NCBI GenBank assembly: GCA_022695795.1
Contig: MU404071.1
Span: 310,001 to 374,000, forward strand
DNA from: Biscogniauxia marginata
Taxonomy: Eukaryota; Ascomycota; Sordariomycetes; Xylariales; Xylariaceae
Direction of reading: 5' to 3'
Length of the DNA: 64,000 nt
Below are positions 34,208 to 44,553 of the stretch, piece after piece (the first letter of the stretch is position 1; the number at the start of each line of letters is the position of its first letter). The notes beneath the pieces are model-generated. The model saw only the letters and a list, made by a program, of their open reading frames with translations. It was not told the DNA's origin and searched no databases. The position numbers and the translations under genes are program-made.

Positions 34208-36022
34208 TCAGTTGCCGTTGGGTAGTTGGCTACCGTGTTCAGCCGCGACAATGGAGTACTGGCCGCCCGCTCCAGCCCATATGATCTTTCTCCCTCGAAG
34301 AGCGGTGTTGTCGATATGCGTTGGGACCTCGATGTCGTCTGTGGTGCCCTGGCCTGTCTGGTAGTTCGCCGAGAATCCCCACGAGTATACTTTGCCCGAT
34401 TCCTCTAGGGCAAAGCTGGTGTCGGTACCGGCAGCGACGAAGGTAGCCTTGATGCCTGAGGATATCGTTAGTGGATTTTGTAAGCCTACCGGATCCGAGT
34501 TCTGCAAAAACATACCTTTAACAGGAGTGGGGTCTAGTAGGATACGAGGTTTCTTGTTGTCGTCGAAGATAGCATTCTCTTCGTTGTACATGTCCGAGGG
34601 CTGCCCGACTTGGTGGCCATCAACACGTCCCCAAGTGAGGAGTTTTCCATCTTCGGTACAAGCCACAGAGTGATGCTCGCCTCCAGCTATCATGCGAATG
34701 TCGAGGTCCTCTAGAGATGCGACCACCTTGGGTTGAAGAACCATAGCATCGTCCTTACCAGTATCATCGTAGAGTCCAGTCTGCGAGTAATTGTTGAGGC
34801 CCCAAGCCCAGACCTGGTGCTCATTGTCAATGTAGAAGCTATGGTACGAGCCTGCGGCCACCTTGAGAGCGTAGTGCTTCTTGCCGAACTTGCCGCACGG
34901 CTGTGGTCGAAGCCCGGCCTGGGAGCCACCGAGACGACTCAGAGGCTTTCGACCCAACTGAAACTGGCCACCGCTGCCCCAGGTGAAGACTTTGCCATGA
35001 ACATCCAGAGCCACTACATGGTTGGAGCCGCATGCCAATTCCTTGATCTCATCCACGTCCGAAATCAGCGTCGGGGTCGCTTGGATGCGGGCGTCTTCAG
35101 AGAATCCAATAATTCCGTCGGAGCCGCGGAAGGTTCCCCACCCGTAGACAAGGCCTTCGTCTGTGAGGACAAAGGAGGCAGAGTCGGTAGCGGCAACCTG
35201 AACAAACACGGTGCCCTCGGGGAACGCTGCGAGGTCCACCTCACCGGGGGTGCTTTCGTTCGGGTTAATACCGGTATCATCGTCATCACCATCGTCAGAT
35301 GTTGCATCGACGTCTTTTGTGCCGCCAGTCCATGTAGTATCACGACCGAGGGCCTTGTCGTCGTTGACACCCCAGGTGAGGATCTTCTGGTCGTGGGTGA
35401 GAGCAACAACGTGCATGCCGCCGCAAGCAATCTGGACGATACTGACCTTTTCAGCGTCGAGGTTATGATTGAGCCGAGGTCGCTTCACGTCGATAGGCTT
35501 CAACTTGCCGTCGTACTTCTTGCTGCCGAGGCCGAGCTCGCCGGATGACCCTTCGCCAAAGACAAACACGTCTAATATCTTGGTCGGAGGCTCGTTGATT
35601 TTCTTGCCAACCTTCTTAGGTTTGCGCACAGCAAGTTGCTTAGGCGGAGCCGGGCCTTTCCTACGCGTAGTACCCGTGCCGACAACTGCAGTCTTGGCCT
35701 TCTTGGATTTGGGACCCTCATCTTCTGATCGTTCGTCCTCCTCGTCGGAGTCATGACTGCGCTTCTTACCGTTGGTCTTGGGGGAAGCAGGCTGAGCTTT
35801 CTTCGTAGCGGCACCTTTCACTGCCTTAGTCGGCTTCTTCGCCGAAGCGTTCTTGACAGAAGCTTTGACGGCAGGCTTCACGGCAGGCTTCACGGCAGGC
35901 TTCACGGCAGGCTTCACGGCAGGCTCGGCGGCAGGCTCGGCGGCAGGTTTCGTTGTACTCTTCTTAGTGGCGGCAGGTTTGGCAGAAGCCGCCGCGGCGG
36001 CAGACTTGGATTTCGGAGGCAT
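34208..36022 (-). CDS. RCC1: RCC1-repeat Ran guanine-nucleotide exchange factor (Pim1/Srm1-like)
   Basis: Start ATG 36022. Residues 1-150 are basic and low-complexity with tandem PAVK repeats and two basic-acidic patches (KKRSHDSDEEDERSE), typical of a nuclear-targeting tail. From about residue 150 a seven-bladed RCC1 propeller follows, with repeats such as VFGEGSSGELGLG, ACGGMHVVALT, TWGVNDDKALG, ACGSNHVVAL, TWGSGGQFQLG, AAGSYHSFYI, AWGLNNYSQTG and SWGFSANYQTG. Known role: chromatin-bound exchange factor loading GTP on Ran/Spi1 to drive nuclear transport and spindle events. A canonical intron (34515..34456; GTATGT, CTAAC branch, CAG) sits in the frame. Spliced exons 36022..34516 and 34455..34208 give 584 aa; the unspliced message also reads through, adding 20 aa (see findings). 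Confidence 0.95.
   Translation of the reverse strand: MPPKSKSAAAAASAKPAATKKSTTKPAAEPAAEPAVKPAVKPAVKPAVKPAVKASVKNASAKKPTKAVKGAATKKAQPASPKTNGKKRSHDSDEEDERSEDEGPKSKKAKTAVVGTGTTRRKGPAPPKQLAVRKPKKVGKKINEPPTKILDVFVFGEGSSGELGLGSKKYDGKLKPIDVKRPRLNHNLDAEKVSIVQIACGGMHVVALTHDQKILTWGVNDDKALGRDTTWTGGTKDVDATSDDGDDDDTGINPNESTPGEVDLAAFPEGTVFVQVAATDSASFVLTDEGLVYGWGTFRGSDGIIGFSEDARIQATPTLISDVDEIKELACGSNHVVALDVHGKVFTWGSGGQFQLGRKPLSRLGGSQAGLRPQPCGKFGKKHYALKVAAGSYHSFYIDNEHQVWAWGLNNYSQTGLYDDTGKDDAMVLQPKVVASLEDLDIRMIAGGEHHSVACTEDGKLLTWGRVDGHQVGQPSDMYNEENAIFDDNKKPRILLDPTPVKGMFLQNSDPVGLQNPLTISSGIKATFVAAGTDTSFALEESGKVYSWGFSANYQTGQGTTDDIEVPTHIDNTALRGRKIIWAGAGGQYSIVAAEHGSQLPNGN
34456..34515 (-). other. 60-nt in-frame intron in the RCC1 gene
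   Basis: Donor GTATGT, branch-like CACTAAC and acceptor CTCAG. The length is a multiple of three with no stop in the reading frame. Splicing gives TPVKGIKATFVAAG, which fits the RCC1 blade pattern better than the read-through form. Confidence 0.8.
35869..35950 (-). repeat. 12-nt coding tandem repeat (Pro-Ala-Val-Lys) in RCC1 tail
   Basis: Four exact copies of a 12-nt unit (35869-35916), then two copies of a variant unit (35917-35940) and a degenerate one. On the minus strand they encode PAAE and PAVK repeats in the basic N-terminal tail. The number of units is likely to vary between strains. Confidence 0.9.
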
Positions 36023-37385
36023 CACGGATTCGGGATTGTCGCGTCAGCTTACAAATCGCGCGAATTGATGATCGAGTAGCTTTGGTTTGAAGTGTAGGGT
36101 GGCGATGGCACGCGAAGAATATTTGAAGACCGCGCGAGGTCGCTATGCGGTGTGGGGAGTGGTATGGGAGAAGAGGAAGGGGGTTTGTGGTGAGAACGGA
36201 GCGCGTGTCGGGAGTGTGGTCAGGCAATAAACCGCAGGGTGTGCTTCAGGTGATGCCGACTCAATATCAGGAGTCGAATCAAAAAAGAATTTCGAGTATT
36301 TTCTTTGTCGTTCCGCTGAAGTGCGAGGACAATTGGTAGTATGTCCAAGGCAATAATCTTTGTTGACGTTTGCGTCAAGTCAAGAAAGTCCAGGAACAAG
36401 AGATGAGAGAGGGAGGGAGAGAAAAAAAAGGTTGCGCGCCAAAGGAAGCTTTTTTTGGCTCTTGGGTCTCTTTTTTTTTTACTAGGGGCAGTGGTGAGCT
36501 GGAACTGAACTGTACTGCGCGAACCCAAGGGTGGATAAAAACAACAATGATGATCAATCACGCTTGACCTAATGCGGCGTATGATGAACACCTGGCCTCC
36601 ACTTGGGCTGGTGGCGCTAACCAGATAGGCTCTAGCTCGATCAAGCTTTCTCACCGCCCGCGCAGATACCCGATCAAGCTCCCTGCAGCAGAGTTGCGGC
36701 CACTTTTTATCCGGCAGAATATTGTAATTGGGTAAAGGCGGTCAGGTCCAAGAATCGATTGCTATCTGCACCTGTAAAATCATACGATATAGCAACTTGA
36801 GATCGTGATCATGATGGTGATCGTGCTATTATTTATGCTCATCAGTCGAGGTACTCGAGATACTTCTCTCGTCAGATAATTGTTTACTTGTTTTTCTTTG
36901 ATATTCCGTCGCATGAATGCGCTTGTTCATTCGGCTGAATGGGTAGTTGTTTGTCTTGGGCTACAGATACAACAATGCCGATTGTCGCATGGGTACTTGG
37001 AAACCCGAGGTACATACAGCCTGTTCAGAATGTCTTAGCAAATAACACCATCACAAGTGGCATCTGCCAAAACTTGGCTTGGCGACAGGTTGCTACGGAT
37101 TACACAAAGACATGTAGGTAACAGATTCCCACATCAGCATCAGCATCAGCACCAGTACCAGCAACAGCACCTAGATGGGACTTCTCAGGACTGTCACCGA
37201 CAACGGAGAACATGTACGATCGAATCCTTGGTTTTTTTATTGTTTTTTCCTTTATTTGTAGTTATATTCCGCGTCCCGCCCCCAAACCGTAGTCCGATGT
37301 GATGCGATGCATACCCAACGCCCTTGTTAAACCGAAATGCCAGCCTCCGAAATCCCTAGGAAATAGGCAGCATCCTACTCGTGCC
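36023..37385. other. Intergenic spacer
   Basis: RCC1 promoter side (with GA-rich and poly-T/A runs near 36410-36480) and 3' flank of the Cys-rich gene. No supportable gene. A CAGCAT/CAGCAC-type short repeat lies at 37136-37170. Confidence 0.55.
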
Positions 37386-37802
37386 TTATTTCTTGGTGGT
37401 GAAGTCGATCTCGTTCTCATTAGATGCACCGGTAGCACGCTCGCATGTACACGCGCCAGCCGCTCGCGCGCCGCAATCACAGGTACTACCTGCCACGGCT
37501 GCGTTCTCTTTGGTCGCGTTGTCGCAGTTGCATTCGCCCGCGGGACGCGCTCGACAGGAGCATCGGGCGCCGCTGACAGTGTTCTCGGTAGAGGCCTTCT
37601 CGCAGGTGCAGTGGAGAGCGGACTGCTGGCCACAGGAGCAGGTTGCTTGCTTGGCTGTGTCAAAGCCGTATAAGTTAGCGAGGGCATATGTGGTTGATAT
37701 GTAGAATAGATAGGATAAAGAACAGAACATACCACAGACGCACTCGCCTCCAACGTTTTTGCCGCAGCAAGTAGGTGTAGCTTGAGTGACTACGGACGCC
37801 AT
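37386..37802 (-). CDS. Cysteine-rich metallothionein-like protein (fungal DUF7871 type)
   Basis: Two exons: 37802..37733 and 37654..37386, with a 78-nt intron (donor GTATGT), giving 112 aa. It has 16 cysteines: one CC pair and regularly spaced CxC pairs (ECVC, TCSC, HCTC, RCSC, ECNC, TCDC, ACTC). The ending NEIDFTTKK and the start MASVVTQATPTCCGK match a small family conserved across filamentous ascomycetes. Clustered CxC pairs suggest binding of Cu or Zn, as in metallothioneins; that function is inferred. No signal peptide, so cytosolic. The start at 37802 is preferred to the longer frame above it because it begins the conserved sequence. Confidence 0.85.
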   Translation of the reverse strand: MASVVTQATPTCCGKNVGGECVCGMFCSLSYLFYISTTYALANLYGFDTAKQATCSCGQQSALHCTCEKASTENTVSGARCSCRARPAGECNCDNATKENAAVAGSTCDCGARAAGACTCERATGASNENEIDFTTKK

Positions 37803-39244
37803 GATGACAGTTGACGGGTATGGTAGAAGTGAGGGAGATGGGGTATTCGGCAATAGAAGTGAAGTCCGTTGAAGGCTGGAGATTGGAGAGAAGACGTGGT
37901 AGGTGGTCGACGTATGATGAACGTTCTTCGGTTGCGGACGAAAGATGAAAGTGTTGTGTTCCGGGTCTGCTGTGAATTGTTAAGTAAGTAAATACAGTGG
38001 AAGAATGTATGCACCTGGTATTTGTACTCAAGTACCCTTTGTGTAAGTCAGGTACTGACATCACAAAATGGTCATCACCATTGATTTGATTGGTGGGGAT
38101 CCTCGCCATGGCAGAGTGACAACCAATCAGATGATTCATGATTACCATCATCTCTCCAGGTACTTCGTACATGCACCCATGCACTGCCTAAAGTCTAGGT
38201 TAGGGTACCTTTGTACAAACAGGTACTTAACCTAGGTGCATCTGCCAGGTACATCCCGGGAATCAGGGTCGAGAAGGTTAAGGCTGACCTTTTCAGCTTC
38301 CTTCATTGGTTTGTCCCAAGCCTTTGGGTGCCACCTCCAAAGCTTCCATAATCCAGTCCCGCTGTGTAGATACATAAAGATAGAGATGAGAAACCATTGG
38401 TTTAAGTAGGTAATGTGCACTTATTAGTCTTGCCCCCTGCACCGCACCAGGGAATCAGTAGAGCTCTCGATAATCTACAACTTACAAGATAACACAGCTC
38501 AGATCGCAGATCTCAGCATCACCTGGACCTAGTTCTAGGTAGCAGATTACGAGGTCACAATATCAATTCAGCTAACTTGTATTTACCGATGAACAATAAG
38601 TAACCATTTATTATTTCTCGAGGCGGAGGGCTCTATCTCAAGAAATGTAACATGGACGTCCACGTCTCCCTGAAGGGGAAGAGAGAGATCATTACACAAC
38701 AACATAGCAAACAGAGGTGAAGAGTCCCAGTGTGGTTTAATGTCAATAACTGCTCAGCAATCCTTCTTTTTCACCCGGTGTTTGCTACAACTAACGAATT
38801 CCTCGGTTTGCGGCATCGAATAACAGCCTCGGTACTTTACAGCCATTCCAAATCGCACAGCATAAGAGAAGTTTGATATAAACTCTCTGGACGTGTGCTT
38901 TCACATCAGCCGTAGATATCCCTCATAATTTATAAGCATGACTATAGATTCAGTAAGACAGAGTACTTCCATCTAAGAGGAGTCATGTGTTTTAATCCTT
39001 TAGTCATGAGTTCGCTGCTGACGAAGATATAGTAATGTAAATCTGTGGTTTTCGGAAGAATATTGGTCTACTAGCTTTTCTTAATTGTTATGAGCACATG
39101 TATATAACAAAACTAAACATCGGCTGACTAGCATATACCCTGTCCATGTATCCCAAAAAATAAAAAATAAAAAGTCATGCTCAATGTAAGAATAACGTTG
39201 ATTTTCCATACCTCCCCTGCGTCTTCATCATATCCGAAACTGCT
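37803..39244. other. Intergenic spacer
   Basis: Upstream of two divergent genes. AT-rich to the right; repeated AGGTACTT/AGGTACC words around 38020-38250. No gene seen. Confidence 0.55.
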
Positions 39245-40387
39245 ATGCAGCAGGTTCGGGAATGTATGGACCTCCTCGTTCTTGACGAAGTTACTACCGA
39301 CACTGGGATACTGTATTCTCTTGGTTTTACCGTGGACAACTCCCGGTTCCCTCCTAGAATCTGTAACCCACCTGCCTTTCGTGAGTTTGCCGTTGTCGAA
39401 GTACCCAATGCTCGCTTGGAGGATATTAGGGGCTCAAATAGTGTCAGGCAAGATCACAAGGAGAGCTTTCAGCAGTACTCAAGCGACCATCCGGATGATT
39501 TCCTTAACTTTAGTCTCTCGCCATCCTGTGGTGAGCATAGGTTCGTGGTAGCTATGGCCGCGTCACCGCATAAGCGTGGGGCCGACTCTGACAACCCAAC
39601 GTACCTACACTCTGACAATCTAGAGTACTGGCGCGATTCTGACAATATCGGCTATATCCGAAAGAGAACTCCAGATTCGGAGAACTGTAGCGTCTATATC
39701 GCAAGTCTTGTGCCCGAAACTGACTACCATGACTTACTTACGAGAATCGGCAAGGTCGGGAAAGTTTACTCGGCCTTCATCCTGCCGTGCAAAGAGGAGT
39801 ACAAGAATACTGCTTTGGCGAGGATAGTTATGTGGGACGTATACTCCCAGAAGCGCCTAATAGACCAAGTCACGAAAGGGTGTCTACGAAATAAGCCCTA
39901 CTTTCCCATCGTTATTATACCCAACAAGACCCGAGTCGCTGTTCAGAAAAGATCTGACCTGTCCCGTGCAGTTCGCATTGCCGGGCCGCTTCCTCTCGTC
40001 GACCCGCAACTCATACACCGTATTCTTGAACAGAGGGGCTGGTATTTTTGCATCGAGGACACCCAGGGCCCCAAACGAGACGGGGAAGATTTCGTGACCA
40101 AGGTCCTCTTCGCGGGTGTCTACTGCCAATCCGAGTGGGCACTAGAAGTACTTCGGAATAATTACGCAACCGAAGAACGAGTAAATGTGCAGTATGGCCG
40201 CGATCCATGCAATCCATGCGATCAATCATCCTGGCCAGATTACTCAGATACCGAGGAGGACGGAAGTAGTATGTGCTTGGTCGGTTTGAGGTCCCAAGCA
40301 CTCGAACGCCAGGTTGTTGAGACAGGGAGATCTGATATTAACTGGAAAAATATGCGGTTCAGACAGTGGTGGTCTCCATATGGGTAG
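39245..40387 (+). CDS. Fungal RRM-like RNA-binding protein
   Basis: Single exon, 380 aa. The central region (about residues 155-230) has an RRM-like pattern: SVYIASLVPETDYHDLLTRI, GKVGKVYSAFI, then an alanine-containing strand and basic residues. A second, weaker RRM-like unit follows (RAVRIAGPLPLVDPQLIHRI ... VNVQYGRDPC), an arrangement seen in a common fungal family. The N-terminal 100 residues have no clear domain. An alternative downstream start exists (MAASPHKRG, near 39554). Expected to bind RNA; target unknown. Confidence 0.65.
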   Translation: MQQVRECMDLLVLDEVTTDTGILYSLGFTVDNSRFPPRICNPPAFREFAVVEVPNARLEDIRGSNSVRQDHKESFQQYSSDHPDDFLNFSLSPSCGEHRFVVAMAASPHKRGADSDNPTYLHSDNLEYWRDSDNIGYIRKRTPDSENCSVYIASLVPETDYHDLLTRIGKVGKVYSAFILPCKEEYKNTALARIVMWDVYSQKRLIDQVTKGCLRNKPYFPIVIIPNKTRVAVQKRSDLSRAVRIAGPLPLVDPQLIHRILEQRGWYFCIEDTQGPKRDGEDFVTKVLFAGVYCQSEWALEVLRNNYATEERVNVQYGRDPCNPCDQSSWPDYSDTEEDGSSMCLVGLRSQALERQVVETGRSDINWKNMRFRQWWSPYG

Positions 40388-41104
40388 GGACGTTATCAGC
40401 CAGCTCCCGCCACGGAATATGCAGGGGGAAGGCTATTGTCTTCTTTCCCCCCTATCGAAAGTGCTCTGGACACGAGCATAGGGTCAAATTGCCTTTTTTT
40501 CTAATTGGATTTACCTGAAACCAGGTATCACAAACCGGTTCTGTGGATGCCTATGAAGCTTATATGTTGGTCTAATATATTCAAACAATAATGTGGTGGT
40601 TCCAACTTGAGAGTGGTGGATAAGTGGATTGTTTCTCTCCTGCTTACTTGCGCGCGGCAATCTCTGGTATAGAATTCTGATTCACTTCTTATTGTGTGAA
40701 ATCTAAACGGTTTATTTTTTCTAGATAAGACTCACGGGAAACTTTCTCAGCGTTCTATCAGCACTCTTGCTATGACGATTTTACAGCTTACTTGCACTAC
40801 TATAATATATAGGTTAGTGCTGTAATATGGATAGTTAATGCATATGGTCATATAGAACAGGGCCATGGCTATCGTAAAAGCGCGCTCGATTTTCTGGCCG
40901 AAGAAGAATAAGGCATCACTAAAAGGGAGCAACATTAAGACAGTATGTAGGGGGGGGCATAACAAAGATTTACTTTACCCTTTCAGGTATTTTCACTGAG
41001 GTGGACAACTCAAAATGCGACATGTTATAGTTATATGCAGTATATACTAAGCATGCAATATATACATGAAAGCGAAGTGTTGGAAAGTAATATTCCCAAG
41101 AGGC
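40388..41104. other. Tail-to-tail spacer
   Basis: AT-rich 3' flanks of the RRM-like and arabinanase genes; no gene seen. Confidence 0.6.
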
Positions 41105-42227
41105 TTATACGACGGGCCAGCCACTGGAGAAGTCAATAGTATTCCAACCGAATTGCTTCTGACCATCCGCATAGCCGATGGTGGTATCAACGTAGTGATA
41201 GTACAGGATCTAGAGAGAGGGAAATAACTTGGTTAGCAGAGAAGTCCAAACCAGAGTTGAAGGACTCAAACGAAGTACTTACAGGGCCGTGGGTGGGATC
41301 ATCGTAGATACCCTGACCACCAGGACCATAGACATTGCCGTGGGACTCAAGGACAACTGTGCCGCCGCCGCTGGTGCAAGCTTTACCGCTCGCGTCGACA
41401 AAACCACCAGTGGCCGACGTGGACCGGCAGACCATGATCTTGTACTCCGCGCCAGCTGCGGGCTTGTTGGAATCGTAGCCGCAGCATTGGCCCTTGCTGT
41501 AGAAGAGGTAATAGTAGTTGCCGTTCTTGAAAATGAAGGCGCCCTCTTCCGCCGTGGTAACGGGATCGTAGGAGATCTGGGTTGAGCTCCCACCGCTTGC
41601 CACCTTGGTCGGAGTGGATGCCATCGGCACCTGATAGATGTCGCCCCAGAAACTGCCAAACGTTAAGAGGTACGTTCCGCCGGCATTGATGAGATTCGCG
41701 TCGATGGCGTTGTACGGTTTTGACGAAGATGACCGGATGCCCGTAGAGCCCAAGTCCGTCCAAGTGTTTACATCCAAGCTCGTCGAAGTGGCAACGCCGA
41801 TAGCGGAATCCTGAACACCGAAGGAACTGACGCTGTAGTACAAGTAGTATGTACTCCCAATCTGCACAACATCAGGTGCCTATATGAGGTTTGGATGTGG
41901 TTAGCCTGTCGCTCGAGGGTGGTATTTGAGTTCTGGATCAGGGTTGTCTCATAATACCCAGAGATCATCGTTCCCGGCAAGATCAATTGAGGAACCGTCT
42001 GGCAGCGCGGCTCCCTTGTACGTCCAGGGTCCGGTAATATCTGGGGCCGTGTGGACGGCGATCTTGCCGCCGGTTGAGAAGCGAAAGTAGGTGCCATCGG
42101 ATCGGCGGATGATAGACGGGTCATGGGTGTTGACGCAGGTACCGCTACAAGCCCCAGGATTGCCATATCCGAACGCGGTCCCAAGCAAGGGGGATAAGCC
42201 CGAAAGAATGGCAGAAAGCTTCACCAT
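41105..42227 (-). CDS. abnA: Secreted endo-1,5-alpha-L-arabinanase, GH43
   Basis: Three exons: 42227..41958, 41879..41283 and 41209..41105, all joined in phase 0, giving 323 aa, the usual length for this enzyme. Signal peptide about residues 1-20 ([20 protein letters not shown]). GH43 five-bladed propeller signatures: catalytic Asp36 (NTHDPSII), Asp150 (NAIDAN, pKa modulator) and Glu201/202 ([10 protein letters not shown]). Also [23 protein letters not shown] and the final [10 protein letters not shown]. It cuts the arabinan side chains of pectin outside the cell. The three introns-and-exons model restores every conserved block. Probably induced on arabinan or sugar-beet-type pectin, but no clear regulator site was found. 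Confidence 0.95.
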
Positions 42228-43599
42228 TTTGGGTTCGCCTGAAAACGAGAATTACGAATAGCGATGCCTCAGGTCGATCAAGTGCCTGTGAGGGACAGAA
42301 AGGTTTCATGATGACTGGATAGAGGGCGGTTGTCCACAAAGATATAGCTAGCCCTAAGGCAATAGGAGAGCCGCCAGTCCGAGGTCAGCTGCGGAATTCC
42401 AACCCTTAATCGGGAAACTAAGGCTTCACATGCGGAACGCCGATTGGAGGGAAGAAGGGTGAATTTGGCCGTGGTGGAAATGACACTAGAAAAGGGTCGT
42501 AAGTGGAGATGTGAAACAGTAATATTCCGTCTCAGGTCTAAGAGGTTACCCCCATGTTGATGAACCGTGCTCGTCTAGGACCGAATGCACCCCAATACGC
42601 CACTTCCGCCGGCTCCAAGAGCCTGGCTTTATGCACCTATTCGCGCGCTTAGATGGTGAATAGCGGGGGAGTTCTGGATCTTGGCCTCGTAATTAATACC
42701 TAACGAAAAAGCGCTGGGCAATAATTGGGGGAGATGGAGCACTGCCCTCAGTTATGACACTATAATACGTGTTGCATCGTATGACAGTGTCCATGTGTAT
42801 CCTGTTTGCCTTTATTAATAGACCTATGTTATCACGGTACCTTTATACGAGAACGTCTCCTATTATAAAACTGCTTGGAGTAGGACATTTTGAAATTACT
42901 AGCGAAGTTGAGGAAGACCAAAGACTTAACGAACGGTTGGTCAACGGCTACCTAGTAGAAATGAAAATAATGTGACGACATCTTTATCTGAGCCTCTAGC
43001 ACGTTTAGCGAACGAACAGTTGTTCGAATCAGGCCAAGATATAATATAGAAGAGGTGGCGTGCCTTATTGGTGCAAGGTATACTAGGTACATAGAGTCCT
43101 TCAGGGCAGATGTTTAGATAGAGGTATATAGATAGATCTAAACTATATACCAGGGTCTATACACGATCGCATACGCAGGTAGTATCTAGTGGCACTTACC
43201 CCATATTCTCCATATTTAAACGGTATATACCTAGTTAGTACTTGTTACTCAGTAAGAATCCCAGCAACCCTTGGTAAGCTTTTACTGCCAAGTAATGGCA
43301 CACCACCGCTGACTCCCTGGTGGATGAAAATAACGACTTCATGGGATAGTCCTTGAGGTTTGGGATCATTATTAAATACCTAGAAGGTGACAAAATCGTC
43401 AACAGGGTGATGGTAGAGCTGTTATATCTAAATCTACTGATACCAGGTAATAATTTTGGACTATCAGAACGAAACAGAAACGTAGTGGCAGAAACGTAGT
43501 GGTTTTTTCTAATGAGGGCAAGGAGAAGAATGTGACGTGAGCACCATTACTAAGGCTTTAAAACCAGGATTGTGACGATCACAAACACTGCATAAATGA
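42228..43599. other. Arabinanase promoter side and gene-poor spacer
   Basis: No supportable gene. 43080-43260 is rich in TAGGTA/ATAC words. Confidence 0.55.
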
Positions 43600-44045
43600 T
43601 GCCTACGCGGCATAGAAGGCTCCAAGACCAGAAGTTTTGGGATCCGGAAATGGCAGCCTCTATCGAATTTCAAAGAAAGGTGGACAAATTCTTCATCTCG
43701 ACACAATTCCTCTCCCACGAGTAATCTACTGACAACCCAGTGAGAGATCATTATCGGAAGATCAACCGTCTTGAATATCGTCCACTCTGTGACTAAACTA
43801 GCTACGATATACTCTGTGAAGAACTAGAAATGATACCTTCTGGCTTTCCGATTTCTGCTTCAATTGATCACTTGATTTTGTTCATAATCAGGGGTGTCAA
43901 TGAGGTTAGGCCGATCTCAGTCATCGTTGATCACCCCAAAATCATGGATTGTGGGATATACAAAGCGCCGGGGTTCAGCCCTTTCCTCAAAATATCACCC
44001 ATACGGTCTGACTCCTCATATAATTTATCCACTGAGTATTTAAGG
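43600..44045 (-). pseudogene. Cytochrome P450 fragment, decayed
   Basis: Minus strand. One frame (44045 to about 43835) reads TEIGLTSLTPLIMNKIK-stop-SIEAEIGKPEG, and a second (about 43825 to 43640) reads EWTIFKTVDLPIMISHWVVS then RLLVGEELCRDEEFVHLSLKF. Both match the B-to-E helix region of fungal microsomal P450s (sequence L-T-x-x-L ... EWT ... VxRLxVGxELCRxEEFxxLS). TGA at 43933 and TGA at 43870 lie where Trp codons are expected (TGG to TGA), TAG at 43826 interrupts the second frame, and the two frames differ by one shift. The heme-binding end is missing. Clearly a dead fragment. Confidence 0.75.
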
Positions 44046-44553
44046 CTCACCACCTTTCTCTCTCAGCTATCCAGTCTGTAAATTGAGGGACATGACTTAC
44101 ATCGTTGAATTTTCTTCACAAAGTTTGCATCTTCTGCCTTGACCCGTTATGGATCGGGAAGATATCGTGCTCATACTGCTAGCTTAGAGAAAGAATATGT
44201 GGTTCGCAGTTATTTTCCAATATGATGTTAACACGGATTAAAAATTCTTGTTTCGAACATTGTCTTCGTCGACATTTGTTCGGGGTTAAATGCAGTCTGC
44301 CATTGCCAAACTAAACACTAAACTTACCTAGGTAGGTGTACTATTAAAAGCAGGTAATATAGGTAAGCAATTCAAGATATTGACTATCCTAGACCCATGA
44401 CGAAATATAGAATGTGTTCCTTTTTACGGCGGCATGTATCAATAGTCCCGAAACTCGCTCGCAAAATCATCACTGCTTGAATACCTAGCCCGTGCCCAAA
44501 CGTTTATTCCCATTTTCCGGATCGCTAACCAATCCCAGATTGTTTTTCCCGTT
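44046..44553. other. Spacer
   Basis: No gene seen between the P450 remnant and the membrane-protein gene; contains the latter's 3' flank. Confidence 0.55.

Noticed and set aside
34733..35548. 271-codon plus-strand frame
   Set aside because: Antisense to the RCC1 gene, whose propeller repeats are unmistakable.
36939..37302. Two short plus-strand frames with a CAGCAT-type repeat
   Set aside because: No homology signal, repeat-derived peptide (HQHQHQ), and no gene structure.
41229..41763. Overlapping open frames around the GH43 gene
   Set aside because: Shadows of the arabinanase exon 2.
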